A stretch of DNA of 9,114 bases from an uncultured Bacteroidota bacterium. GTDB lineage: Bacteria; Bacteroidota; Bacteroidia; B-17B0; Aurantibacillaceae. The first letter of the stretch is position 1. Each line of letters begins with the position of its first letter. Shown here one piece after another: positions 1 to 7,133 of the stretch. Under the pieces are notes generated by a model. It worked only from the letters and a program-made list of their open reading frames with translations, did no database searches and was not told where the DNA came from. The DNA is taken from the NCBI GenBank assembly GCA_937868675.1, contig CALMNJ010000701.1, forward strand, positions 1 to 9,114. The letters run 5' to 3'. The position numbers and the translations under genes were made by a program.

Positions 1-2
1 GT

Positions 3-407
3 TTTTTAGCGCTGATAAAGGAAAAACAAAAGCTGGTGGAGCTTGACGGCAAACTGGCCAACCGATCGGTGAATGAAGGCTTTAGCGGCGGTGAAAAAAA
101 ACGAAACGAAATTTTTCAGATGGCGGTGCTTGAACCTAAGCTTGCTATTCTGGACGAAACCGACAGCGGCCTGGACATTGATGCGCTGAAAATTGTAGCC
201 AATGGGGTAAACAGCCTGAAGAGTAAGGACAACGCCTTTGTTGTGATTACCCACTACCAGCGCCTGCTGGATTACATTGTGCCTGATTTTGTGCACATAC
301 TTTACAATGGCCGCATTGTAAAATCGGGCACCAAAGAACTGGCCCTTGAACTGGAAGCAAAAGGCTACGACGAAATAAAAAAACAATTTGAAAGCACCAC
401 GGCATAA
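3..407 (+). CDS. sufC: SufC, Fe-S assembly ATPase (3' part)
   Basis: ABC-type ATPase of the cytosolic SufBCD scaffold, which uses ATP to drive Fe-S cluster assembly. The reading frame is open from base 3, so the gene starts upstream of the window; 134 residues are visible of a family usually about 250 long. Visible motifs are the ABC signature FSGGEKKRNE (from base 81), the Walker B segment LAILDETDSGLD (catalytic Asp-Glu at 153-158) and the H-loop histidine in VITHY (252-254). The Walker A loop must lie upstream. FSGGEKKRNE and DETDSGLDIDAL are typical of SufC rather than of a transporter ATPase, and sufD follows after 45 bases. sufB would be expected immediately upstream. The GTG at 36 is internal to the gene and not a start. 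Confidence 0.97.
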   Translation, partial: FLALIKEKQKLVELDGKLANRSVNEGFSGGEKKRNEIFQMAVLEPKLAILDETDSGLDIDALKIVANGVNSLKSKDNAFVVITHYQRLLDYIVPDFVHILYNGRIVKSGTKELALELEAKGYDEIKKQFESTTA

Positions 408-452
408 AAAACCGCTTTGAGCTTTTGCCCTGAATTTTGAAAAGACTGGTGA

Positions 453-1724
453 ATGATAACTGAGAGAACACATACCGCGCAACAATTGATAGACCGCATT
501 AGCAGCAGCGCCGCCAAAGTGAATTACGTGAGTGATGCTCTGCTGACCTCGGCCCTGATGTATCTGGAGCAGAAAGGCCTGCCCACCTCCAAGCACGAAG
601 ATTACAAATATTGTAATCTGGATGCTGTATTGCGTAAGGAATTCAAAAACATTGAACAAAGGTTTTTGGAACCAAAAAATCTGGCGGAGTATAAATATCC
701 GGACACACACCGGATTGTTGTAATAAATGGGGCATACTCGGAAGCGCTGAGCGATAAGGAACTGCCCAAAGGGCTGAGTGTAAAAAATCTATCGGCCACA
801 AACGATAACGAAAAAAAACTGATTGGCTCTGTTGCAACCGTGGATTCGGATGCTTTTGTGGCCCTTAATACCGCTTTTAGCAGCGATGGTTTTTTTCTTT
901 CGATTGAAAAAAACACACGCATTGATCATCCTGTGCATGTGCTTTATGTGGCCACTGCCGAATCGGAAGCCTTTATCAACACACGCAGCTTTGTTGTTTT
1001 AAACGAAAATGCTTCGCTTACGCTCATTGAAGAACAAATAAATACAGGTGGAAAAACGTTCACGAATTATTTGAGCGAAAAAATGATTGCCGGCGGCGCG
1101 CAGCTTAATTCCTGTACCATACAGAATGAAGGTGCATCCGCGTATTCAATTAACACCAACGAAGCGCAGGTGGCTGCCAACGGTAAATACGACAACACCA
1201 CCGTTACGCTGAGCGGACAGCTGGTGCGCAACAACCACAATGTAAAATTGTGCGGCCGGCATGGGGAGGCGCATCTGTATGGTTTGCTCTCCACCAATGG
1301 AACGCAACTGGTAGATAACCACACGCTGATGGACCATCGGGTGCCCGATTGCGAAAGCAATGAACTTTACAAAGGCATTGTGGGCGATAAAAGCACCGGC
1401 ATTTTTAACGGAAAAATATTTGTACGCAAAGACGCGCAAAAAACCAATGCTTACCAAAGCAGCAAGAACATTCTGTTAAGCGACGATGCCACAGTAAACA
1501 CCAAACCCCAGTTGGAAATATACGCGAACGATGTAAAATGTTCGCACGGCACCTCTACCGGTAAGATTGATGAGAATGCCTTGTTTTACCTTAACGCAAG
1601 GGGCATTGGCAAAGACACTGCGCGAAAAATGCTGCTTGAATCTTTTGCCGGGGAAGTGATAGAAAAAATACAATTTGAGCCCCTAAGGGAAAAAATTCTG
1701 GGTCTGTTTGAAAGCAGTATTTGA
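453..1724 (+). CDS. sufD: SufD, Fe-S cluster assembly scaffold subunit
   Basis: Protein of 423 residues, normal length for SufD. It partners SufB and SufC in the SufBC2D scaffold complex in the cytosol. The C-terminal core (about residues 150-400) is the repetitive beta-helix region of the SufB/SufD family, and the segment around residues 361-370 reads VKCSHGTSTG, followed by LFYLNARGI. Cys363 and His365 correspond to the conserved Cys and His near the C-terminus of E. coli SufD (Cys358/His360) that are implicated in cluster formation at the SufB-SufD interface. The N-terminal part is helical and variable, with a motif KHEDYKYCNLD near residue 48, as in other SufD proteins. The ATG at 453 is chosen; no strong ribosome binding site is present, as is usual in Bacteroidota. 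The stop overlaps the sufS start by one base. Confidence 0.96.
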   Translation: MITERTHTAQQLIDRISSSAAKVNYVSDALLTSALMYLEQKGLPTSKHEDYKYCNLDAVLRKEFKNIEQRFLEPKNLAEYKYPDTHRIVVINGAYSEALSDKELPKGLSVKNLSATNDNEKKLIGSVATVDSDAFVALNTAFSSDGFFLSIEKNTRIDHPVHVLYVATAESEAFINTRSFVVLNENASLTLIEEQINTGGKTFTNYLSEKMIAGGAQLNSCTIQNEGASAYSINTNEAQVAANGKYDNTTVTLSGQLVRNNHNVKLCGRHGEAHLYGLLSTNGTQLVDNHTLMDHRVPDCESNELYKGIVGDKSTGIFNGKIFVRKDAQKTNAYQSSKNILLSDDATVNTKPQLEIYANDVKCSHGTSTGKIDENALFYLNARGIGKDTARKMLLESFAGEVIEKIQFEPLREKILGLFESSI

Positions 1725-2941
1725 TGCCTGATATTGAAACCATACGCGCACAGTTTCCAATACTTTCGCAAAAAGTAAATGGCCATGCTCTGGTGTATTT
1801 TGACAACGGGGCCACGGCCCAGAAGCCAAGGCGCGTTATTGATGCAATCAGCGAATATTACACGTCATCCAACGCCAACATACACCGGGGGGTGCACAGC
1901 CTCAGCCAAAAGGCTACCGGGCTTTTTGAAGCTTCCCGTAAAACAATCGCTTCGCATTTTAATATTGCGCATGAACAGCAGATAATTTTTACTTCGGGTA
2001 CAACCGATTCGATAAACAAGGTTGCCATTGGACTTTCTAAAAATTACTTAAAACCGGGCGACGAAATTATTCTTTCTGCCTACGAGCATCATTCCAATAT
2101 TTTGCCCTGGCAATTGTGGGCGCAGGAAAACGGAGGTGTTTTAAACGTAATTCCTTTGCTGCCTGATCAAACCCTTGATTATACCGCTTACGAAAATTTA
2201 TTTTCCGAAAAAACAAAACTGGTGGCGCTGGCACATGTTTCAAACACACTGGGTGTTGTTGCGGATGTGGGCCGGATTAAAGCCATTGCCGACCGGCACA
2301 GCGTGCCGGTGTTGCTGGACGGCGCCCAGTCGGCGCCGCACATGAATATTGATTTACATGCGCTGAACGTTGATTTTTTTGTTTGCAGTGCGCATAAAAT
2401 GTATGGTCCTACCGGAATGGGTCTTCTTTACCTGTCGGAAAAATGGCTTGAGGAACTGCCCCTGGCTCACACGGGTGGCGGCACCATAAAAACCGTTAGT
2501 TTTGAAAAAACAGAATACGCCGAAGGTGCTTTGCGCCTGGAGCCCGGCACCCCGCACATAGCCGGCGCGGTTGGTTTTGCAGCAGCCATTGATTTTATGA
2601 GCACGGTTGGCATGGCTGCCTTGTTTGATCACGAAAGTAAACTAAGCCAGTTGGCACAAAAACGGCTGCTTGAAATTCAGGAAGTAAGCGTTTATGCACA
2701 AAGCCACCACAAAGCCGGTGTTATTTCATTTAATGTAAAAGGCCATCATCCATTTGATGTGGGCACCCTGCTCGACAAATATGGTATTGCAGTAAGAACC
2801 GGACACCATTGCACACAGCCGCTTATGCGGCATCTCGGCGTACAGGGAACCGTGCGGATTTCGTTTGCGGCTTACAACACAGAGGCTGAAGTGGAATTTT
2901 TTGCAGACAAGTTAAAAAAAGTAATTAAAATGCTTGGGTAA
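1724..2941 (+). CDS. sufS: SufS, group II cysteine desulfurase
   Basis: PLP-dependent enzyme that removes sulfur from L-cysteine to give alanine and an enzyme persulfide, which is passed to SufE. It has 405 residues from the ATG at 1724, almost exactly the E. coli length (406). Visible key residues are the PLP lysine in CSAHKMYGPTG (Lys225), the active-site histidine in YEHHSN (His122), the PLP-binding Asp in LLDGAQ (Asp199) and the catalytic Cys363 in RTGHHCTQP. The short loop around RTGHHC is the group II (SufS/CsdA) form rather than the IscS form. The ATG shares one base with the sufD stop (TGATG), giving likely translational coupling. A TTG directly before it at 1721 would add one residue and is less likely. 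Confidence 0.97.
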   Translation: MPDIETIRAQFPILSQKVNGHALVYFDNGATAQKPRRVIDAISEYYTSSNANIHRGVHSLSQKATGLFEASRKTIASHFNIAHEQQIIFTSGTTDSINKVAIGLSKNYLKPGDEIILSAYEHHSNILPWQLWAQENGGVLNVIPLLPDQTLDYTAYENLFSEKTKLVALAHVSNTLGVVADVGRIKAIADRHSVPVLLDGAQSAPHMNIDLHALNVDFFVCSAHKMYGPTGMGLLYLSEKWLEELPLAHTGGGTIKTVSFEKTEYAEGALRLEPGTPHIAGAVGFAAAIDFMSTVGMAALFDHESKLSQLAQKRLLEIQEVSVYAQSHHKAGVISFNVKGHHPFDVGTLLDKYGIAVRTGHHCTQPLMRHLGVQGTVRISFAAYNTEAEVEFFADKLKKVIKMLG

Positions 2942-2942
2942 T

Positions 2943-3362
2943 ATGGGCATAGCAGAAAAAGAAAAAGAAATTATTGAGGAGTTTGAATTGTTTGGCGACG
3001 ATTGGGAGGGCAAATACGAGCATCTAATAGAGCTTGGAAAATCGCTGCCACTGATTGACACAACCTTAAAAACAGATGACCGTTTGATACAGGGTTGCCA
3101 AAGCCGTGTTTGGTTACGTTCGGAATATAATGAAGGGAGAATGGAATTTACCGCCGATAGTGATGCAATTATCACAAAAGGTATGGTGGCATTAATGGTT
3201 AGGGTGCTATCGGGTGAAAGCCCGGAAGAAATTGTAAAAGCAAGGCTGGAGTTTGTTGACCAAATAGGATTGAAACAGCATTTGAGCCCTACACGTGCCA
3301 ATGGATTGGTAAGTATGATAAACCGAATGAAACAGGAAGCGGTTTCACATTTAAAGCACTGA
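2943..3362 (+). CDS. sufE: SufE, sulfur acceptor for SufS
   Basis: Small cytosolic protein (139 residues, family about 140) that accepts persulfide sulfur from SufS, stimulates its activity and hands sulfur to the SufB scaffold. The acceptor cysteine is Cys52 in RLIQGCQSRVW (codon 3096-3098), matching Cys51 of E. coli SufE. Other family traits are the N-terminal stretch EFELFGDDWEGKYEHLIELGKSLP and the later LSPTRANGL near residues 115-122. The ATG at 2943 is one base past the sufS stop, so the two partner proteins are probably made by coupled translation. An in-frame TTG at 2934 inside sufS would add three residues and has no support. The operon uses SufE, not SufU. Confidence 0.96.
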   Translation: MGIAEKEKEIIEEFELFGDDWEGKYEHLIELGKSLPLIDTTLKTDDRLIQGCQSRVWLRSEYNEGRMEFTADSDAIITKGMVALMVRVLSGESPEEIVKARLEFVDQIGLKQHLSPTRANGLVSMINRMKQEAVSHLKH

Positions 3363-3363
3363 G

Positions 3364-3457
3364 ATGATGCGCCTGGGATGGAGCGGCATGTCTGAGCTCT
3401 TTTTTAGTGTTACGGAGGACAATAAAAAAAGCGAGTAGCGACAGCCCGTCAGGCGCC
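3364..3457 (+). repeat. Imperfect inverted-repeat element between sufE and the DUF59 gene
   Basis: The 115-base gap between sufE and the next gene holds a long imperfect inverted repeat. Perfect outer arms are GCGCCTG (3369-3375) and CAGGCGC (3450-3456). An inner stem is formed by six T (3400-3405) and seven A (3424-3430). Between the outer and inner arms the two sides pair only in patches (for example CTC 3397-3399 with GAG 3433-3435). The loop at 3406-3423 contains GGAGG (3412-3416). A 24-codon open frame from the ATG at 3364 to the TAG at 3436-3438 runs through it but looks fortuitous. My impression from memory, not checked, is that arms of this kind recur between genes in Bacteroidota genomes. 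It could be a dispersed repeat, an attenuating or stabilising mRNA hairpin, or a weak terminator. It interrupts an otherwise tightly packed operon. Confidence 0.5.
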
Positions 3458-3477
3458 CAAAAAATAAAGAATTAAAA

Positions 3478-3807
3478 ATGTCAGCCATTATCATAACAAA
3501 AAACACCGCCCTGATGCAGCGGGTGATTGACGAGGTTAAAACCTGTTTTGACCCCGAGATACCAGTGGATATTTGGGAGCTTGGCCTTATTTATGAATTG
3601 AATCTGGACGACAACAATAACTTAAGTGTTGTTATGACCCTTACTTCGCCCAACTGCCCCGCTGCCGAAAGTTTGCCCGCCGAACTTGAAGGCAAACTAA
3701 AACTACTACAGGACATTCATTCGGTTGAACTGAAACTAACCTTTGAACCTCCCTGGGAAAAAGACATGATGAGTGAGGTGGCACAGCTGGAATTAGGCTT
3801 TATGTAG
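3478..3807 (+). CDS. DUF59/MIP18-family Fe-S assembly protein (SufT/PaaD-like)
   Basis: Protein of 109 residues, the whole being one MIP18/DUF59 domain. Diagnostic motifs are CFDPEIPVDIWELGLIYE (residues 23-40), VMTLTSPNCPAAE (52-64, with the conserved Cys60) and the C-terminal PPWEKDMMSEVAQLELGF (91-108). Proteins of this family next to suf genes are usually called SufT or SUF-system assembly proteins; genetic work on relatives supports a role in maturing or delivering Fe-S clusters, but the exact reaction is not settled. The DUF59 gene is normally the last gene of a Bacteroidota suf operon, and that is its position here. The ATG at 3478 follows an A-rich leader (AATTAAAA) without a Shine-Dalgarno site. 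The inverted-repeat element upstream may adjust its expression relative to sufE. Confidence 0.92.
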   Translation: MSAIIITKNTALMQRVIDEVKTCFDPEIPVDIWELGLIYELNLDDNNNLSVVMTLTSPNCPAAESLPAELEGKLKLLQDIHSVELKLTFEPPWEKDMMSEVAQLELGFM

Positions 3808-3972
3808 AGGGATTTTCCATGTCCGTTTCTTTTGTGATTTCCGGTTCCGTTTAAAAGCGTGTGATTTCAATTTCTTATCATGATAAATTATACTGTAAAT
3901 TTATTTTGCTGATCCTTACAACGTCATTATCATTTTAATGCCGAATGTATAGCATGGATTAAAAGCGCATTT
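3808..3972. other. AT-rich intergenic DNA downstream of the suf operon
   Basis: No gene is visible. The stretch contains the direct repeat TGTGATTTC at 3833-3841 and 3860-3868 (start-to-start 27 bases) and the perfect 12-bp palindrome TTATCATGATAA at 3875-3886, either of which could bind a regulator. TAAATTTA and TTATTTTG in the 3893-3907 area each differ by one base from the Bacteroidota -7 box TAnnTTTG, so a promoter reading rightward is possible. No strong hairpin plus T-tract terminator for the suf operon is apparent. Confidence 0.4.
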
Positions 3973-4583
3973 ATGTTTACTCAATTGGAGTGGACGCTTT
4001 TTGTTCTTCTTTCCATTATCAGGTTTTTACAGTTCATTCCGTTGGGGTAAGCAGAGCCTGCCTGACGGCACTTTTTTTACCGGTTCAAAATTTATCCTGG
4101 TATTACGGGCCACGCTGGATGAATATTACTATTCCGAAAGGTTTCAGTTCTTAACTGCATCGGGTATTGAACTTATTTTAACATGGTTTCCGATAAAAGG
4201 GCTGAAGACACCTAATTCCAGTTATAAAAAGCTCAATTCACTTGGTCTCATCTATCTTGCGTTCTTTATGGTACCATTGTTGGCTGTTATTCAACTCCAT
4301 TCTGTGTTATACGATCCCAGGAGGCGTCTTTATTTTCTTTCTGCACCAATGGTCTTACTTGCAGCTTATGCCCTGTACATTTTCACAGGCCAGGCTATTA
4401 TAAGTTAAGCGCCACCGATTCCAGACTTTATTGTTTACGGTAACAGTAAGTGTGAGGATTCATCCGTTTGAAGCGGCTTACTTTAATGAAATAAGTGGAC
4501 ATGGCAAAGAGGAATTTTTACGTAAGAATTTGAGATGGATTATTTGGGAAAGAGTTACCTGCAGTGTTTTAAGTACATTTTAA
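3973..4583 (+). pseudogene. Probable decayed small membrane-protein gene (three-frame remnant)
   Basis: No intact gene is convincing here, but coding-like pieces follow one another in three frames. From the ATG at 3973 a 25-residue frame begins MFTQLEWTLFVLLSIIRFLQ, a plausible first membrane segment, and stops at 4048-4050. A second frame, open to the stop at 4406-4408, encodes two good hydrophobic helices, LGLIYLAFFMVPLLAVIQL and YFLSAPMVLLAAYALYIFTG. The third frame, open from 4404 to the TAA at 4581-4583, includes FLRKNLRWIIWERV. The second frame on its own would need a TTG start at 4001 and lacks a sensible N-terminus. Two frameshifts would join the pieces into a protein of about 190-200 residues with three or four membrane segments. 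I do not recognise the family. Alternatives are sequencing errors in a live gene, or chance open frames around a real 135-residue protein. Confidence 0.35.
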
Positions 4584-4723
4584 CGCACGATTCTTCCAAC
4601 AAAGTAGCAATAATCTGTTCCAATGCTACAGGTCCATACAACGGTAACCTCTTTCCCACAGATTTAAAGGCTAGATAGGTTTTGGTTTACGTATCCCATT
4701 CAAATTATTATCTTCGTGTCAAC
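4584..4723. promoter_or_regulatory. Leader of the GH3-family gene; possible weak promoter
   Basis: No forward gene is seen. Just before the ATG at 4724, TATCTTCG (4709-4716) matches the Bacteroidota -7 consensus TAnnTTTG at all but one position, and TTTG at 4681-4684 could be the -33 element, though the spacing of 24 bases is longer than usual. A -7 box this close to the ATG would give an almost leaderless mRNA. On the minus strand a 34-codon open frame (4659 down to 4555, GTG start) has a helix-like composition but is too short to support as a gene. Confidence 0.25.
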
Positions 4724-6247
4724 ATGCCTCTCATTAATTCAATAGCAAGCTGGCTCATGAAAAAACGCATGCACCAGATTGAGCTTTTTATAAAGTATCC
4801 CAACGAGGTTCAGAGAGAATGGATGTTAAACCTTGTGAGTTCGGCTGCCAACACCCTGTATGGATCGAAATACAAGTTCGATACGATAACCAGTTACGAA
4901 CAATTCAGGAAGCAACTACCACTTAACGATTACGAATCGCTTAAACCGCTGATCGAACGTACAAGACGTGGTGAGCAGAATTTGCTTTGGCACTCCGATA
5001 TAAAATGGTTTGCCAAGAGCAGCGGTACCACCGATAAAAGCAAGTTTTTACCGGTAAGCCAGGAAAGTCTTGATGGCTGTCATTACAACGCAGGCCGCGA
5101 CATGGTTACCCTGCACTGTTACAATAACCCCGAAACCCAGTTGTTTACTGGTAAAAACCTGGCTCTGGGAGGTAGTTTTAGCGAAGATATTTTTGGCGAT
5201 CATCATTCCTTTCATGGCGACGTAAGTGCGATTATTATCCATAACCTTCCCATGTGGGCCGAGTTTTTCAGAGCGCCCGATGTGAACATTGCACTCATGC
5301 AGGAATGGGAGTCGAAACTGGAGCAGATGGCGGAAAGCATGATGGACGAGAATGTTACAAGCCTTGCCGGGGTGCCAAGCTGGATGCTGGTGCTGCTTAA
5401 AACAATCCTTGATAAAAAGAAAGTCAGTAGTATACATGATGTATGGCCCAACCTCGAAGTGTACTTTCATGGCGGTGTGAGTTTTTCCCCTTACAAAGAA
5501 CAATTTAAAAAACTGCTGGGTAACAGTCATGTTAAATACGTTGAAATGTACAATGCCTCTGAAGGTTTTTTTGGCATTCAGGATCAATTGTATTGTGACG
5601 AGATGCTGCTCATGCTTGATTACGGTATTTTCTACGAATTTATTGAACCCAAAGATCTGGCCAGCCAGGATTATTCGTGCATCGTGAGCCTGGAAGGCGT
5701 AAAAACAGGAGTGGATTATGCCATCATAATTACCACCAATGCCGGCCTGTGGCGTTATCAGCTGGGCGACGTGATTCACTTTACAAGCACCAATCCATAC
5801 CGCTTCCGGATCTCGGGCCGCACCAAACAGCACATTAATGTATTTGGCGAAGAGCTGATGGTACACAACACCGATGCGGCCATTGCCGCCTCCTGCGAAA
5901 AAACACACGCACGCGTGAACGAATATACCGTGGCGCCCGTGTTCATGAGCGAAAGTGCCGGAGCCCATGAATGGTTGATTGAGTTTGAAACAGAACCAAA
6001 TAATTTTGAATTTTTTGTGGCGGTTCTCGATGAAACACTTAAGCGTCTCAACAGCGACTACGAAGCCAAGCGTTACAACAATTTTGTGCTTTATCCGCCA
6101 AAAGTAAGGCGGATGCCGCAGGGAACCTTTTATAACTGGCTACGCAATCAAAATAAGGTGGGCGGTCAGTTTAAGGTGCCACGCCTCAGCAACACCCGTT
6201 CTGTTGTAGAAAACATACTTAATCCCGAACTTAACCCCGTTATTTAA
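4724..6247 (+). CDS. GH3-family acyl-acid amido synthetase-like protein
   Basis: Protein of 507 residues, normal for bacterial GH3 proteins (ANL adenylating fold). Plant GH3 enzymes adenylate carboxylic acids such as auxin or jasmonate and then join them to an amino acid; bacterial substrates are mostly unknown. The three nucleotide-binding motifs are visible: AKSSGTTDKSKFLPVS (residues 97-112), YNASEGFFG (276-284, with the ATP-site Tyr and Glu) and WRYQLGDVI (343-351). RISGRTKQHINVFGEELM (362-379) leads into the C-terminal cap domain, and Lys484 in GGQFKVPRLSN is the likely catalytic lysine. The ATG at 4724 fits the usual N-terminus (MPLINSIASWLMKKR); an upstream TTG at 4682 would add 14 residues that look unlike the family. 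No signal peptide, so cytosolic. The next gene starts one base after the stop. Confidence 0.93.
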   Translation: MPLINSIASWLMKKRMHQIELFIKYPNEVQREWMLNLVSSAANTLYGSKYKFDTITSYEQFRKQLPLNDYESLKPLIERTRRGEQNLLWHSDIKWFAKSSGTTDKSKFLPVSQESLDGCHYNAGRDMVTLHCYNNPETQLFTGKNLALGGSFSEDIFGDHHSFHGDVSAIIIHNLPMWAEFFRAPDVNIALMQEWESKLEQMAESMMDENVTSLAGVPSWMLVLLKTILDKKKVSSIHDVWPNLEVYFHGGVSFSPYKEQFKKLLGNSHVKYVEMYNASEGFFGIQDQLYCDEMLLMLDYGIFYEFIEPKDLASQDYSCIVSLEGVKTGVDYAIIITTNAGLWRYQLGDVIHFTSTNPYRFRISGRTKQHINVFGEELMVHNTDAAIAASCEKTHARVNEYTVAPVFMSESAGAHEWLIEFETEPNNFEFFVAVLDETLKRLNSDYEAKRYNNFVLYPPKVRRMPQGTFYNWLRNQNKVGGQFKVPRLSNTRSVVENILNPELNPVI

Positions 6248-6248
6248 C

Positions 6249-7058
6249 GTGCGCTTCGGTCTCAAACATCATTTAACCATTGCCAGTATTATTTGTGTTG
6301 TTTCTTTATCATTCATTGGTTCCGCCGAAAAAAAAATCTTCACCATTCACGCGAAACAAAATTTTGCTACGCTCGACAACCTTGGTAACCTGTATCTTGT
6401 TAAAGACGATGAGCTATTGAAATATCTTGCCAATGGCAGGTTTTTTGTGCGCTACAGCAATCTTAAACTTGGCAACATCAGCAGCATTGACGTTACAAAC
6501 CCGCTCAAGCTCATGTTGTACTACCGCGATTTTCAACAAATTGTTTTTCTCGACGATCAGCTCTCGGTGAATAGCGACAATGTTTCGCTTGAACACCTTG
6601 GATATGAACAAACCGACCTGGTATGTGCCAGCGCCAACAATAGTTTCTGGATATACAGCAAACAAAACAACGAACTCCTGCGGTTTAATGAAAGCTCTAA
6701 AAAAATAGCTTTTACAGGCAACCTTAAACAGGTTCTGCAAACGGATATTGATCCCAATTTTATGATCGAATACAACGGGCTTCTTTTTCTGAACTGTCCG
6801 GATAACGGCATTTACGTTTTCGATATTTTCGGCGCTTTCAGCAGGGTTATTGGTATAAAAGGGCTTCAGCAATTTCAGGTTGGCGAAAGTATTTTGTATT
6901 ACCATAAAGACAGCCTACTTTGCAGCTATAACTACCGATTGCTGGATGAAGCTTGTAAAACCTTTCCCGGCTCCGCCAGCGCTACTGATATCCGTTTCAA
7001 CAACCGCCGCATTTGTATGGCATTTAAAGATTCTGTTCAGGTTCACCTCAACGAATAA
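6249..7058 (+). CDS. Exported protein of unknown function, propeller-like repeats
   Basis: Protein of 269 residues with no family I recognise. The GTG at 6249, one base after the GH3-family stop, is the only reasonable start because the first internal ATG encodes residue 89. Residues 1-26 form a signal peptide: Arg/Lys/His-rich start, hydrophobic core LTIASIICVVSLSFIG, and a probable signal peptidase I cut after GSA; there is no good lipobox. The mature part is rich in short beta-strand units such as NLGNLYLVKDDELLKYL (43-59), NSFWIYSKQNNELLRFN (131-147) and NGLLFLNCPDNGIYVFD (176-192), a pattern seen in beta-propellers, perhaps of four to five blades. It should act in the periplasm or on the envelope. 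Coupling to the GH3-family gene suggests a shared process, but nothing in the sequence shows which. No T9SS sorting domain is present. Confidence 0.8.
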   Translation: MRFGLKHHLTIASIICVVSLSFIGSAEKKIFTIHAKQNFATLDNLGNLYLVKDDELLKYLANGRFFVRYSNLKLGNISSIDVTNPLKLMLYYRDFQQIVFLDDQLSVNSDNVSLEHLGYEQTDLVCASANNSFWIYSKQNNELLRFNESSKKIAFTGNLKQVLQTDIDPNFMIEYNGLLFLNCPDNGIYVFDIFGAFSRVIGIKGLQQFQVGESILYYHKDSLLCSYNYRLLDEACKTFPGSASATDIRFNNRRICMAFKDSVQVHLNE

Positions 7059-7064
7059 ACCCTC

Positions 7065-7089
7065 AACGATACCCCTTAATATCGTTTTT
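7065..7089 (+). terminator. Hairpin with T-tract after the GH3 / exported-protein pair
   Basis: AACGATA (7065-7071) pairs perfectly with TATCGTT (7080-7086) across the eight-base loop CCCCTTAA. The T-run 7085-7089 overlaps the end of the stem and is followed by G and TTG. It begins six bases past the stop of the exported-protein gene and 45 bases separate its end from the next ATG, which suits an intrinsic terminator. The stem has only two G-C pairs, so it may be weak. Confidence 0.4.
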
Positions 7090-7133
7090 GTTGCTAAAGT
7101 TTTATTCGTAAACTTAACTTCTAAAAACCGTTC

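Noticed and set aside
406..425. Small hairpin between sufC and sufD (GCT-TTG-AGC with A and T runs outside)
   Set aside because: Only a three-base-pair core with a three-base loop; too weak to call a terminator inside an operon.
6..710. Long minus-strand open frame of 234 codons opposite sufC and sufD
   Set aside because: The forward strand encodes clear SufC and SufD proteins; the reverse translation has no recognisable domain.
3364..3438. 24-codon open frame with ATG two bases after the sufE stop
   Set aside because: It runs exactly through the inverted-repeat arms, has no recognisable protein features, and its ends are set by the repeat; probably fortuitous.
4555..4659. Minus-strand 34-codon open frame with GTG start and helix-like composition
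   Set aside because: Too short, non-ATG start, no visible signals or family; it overlaps the end of the forward remnant, so it cannot be supported as a gene.
5048..5968. Long minus-strand open frame of 306 codons opposite the GH3-family gene
   Set aside because: The forward frame carries all GH3 motifs; the reverse translation has no family features and is a shadow of the forward codon usage.
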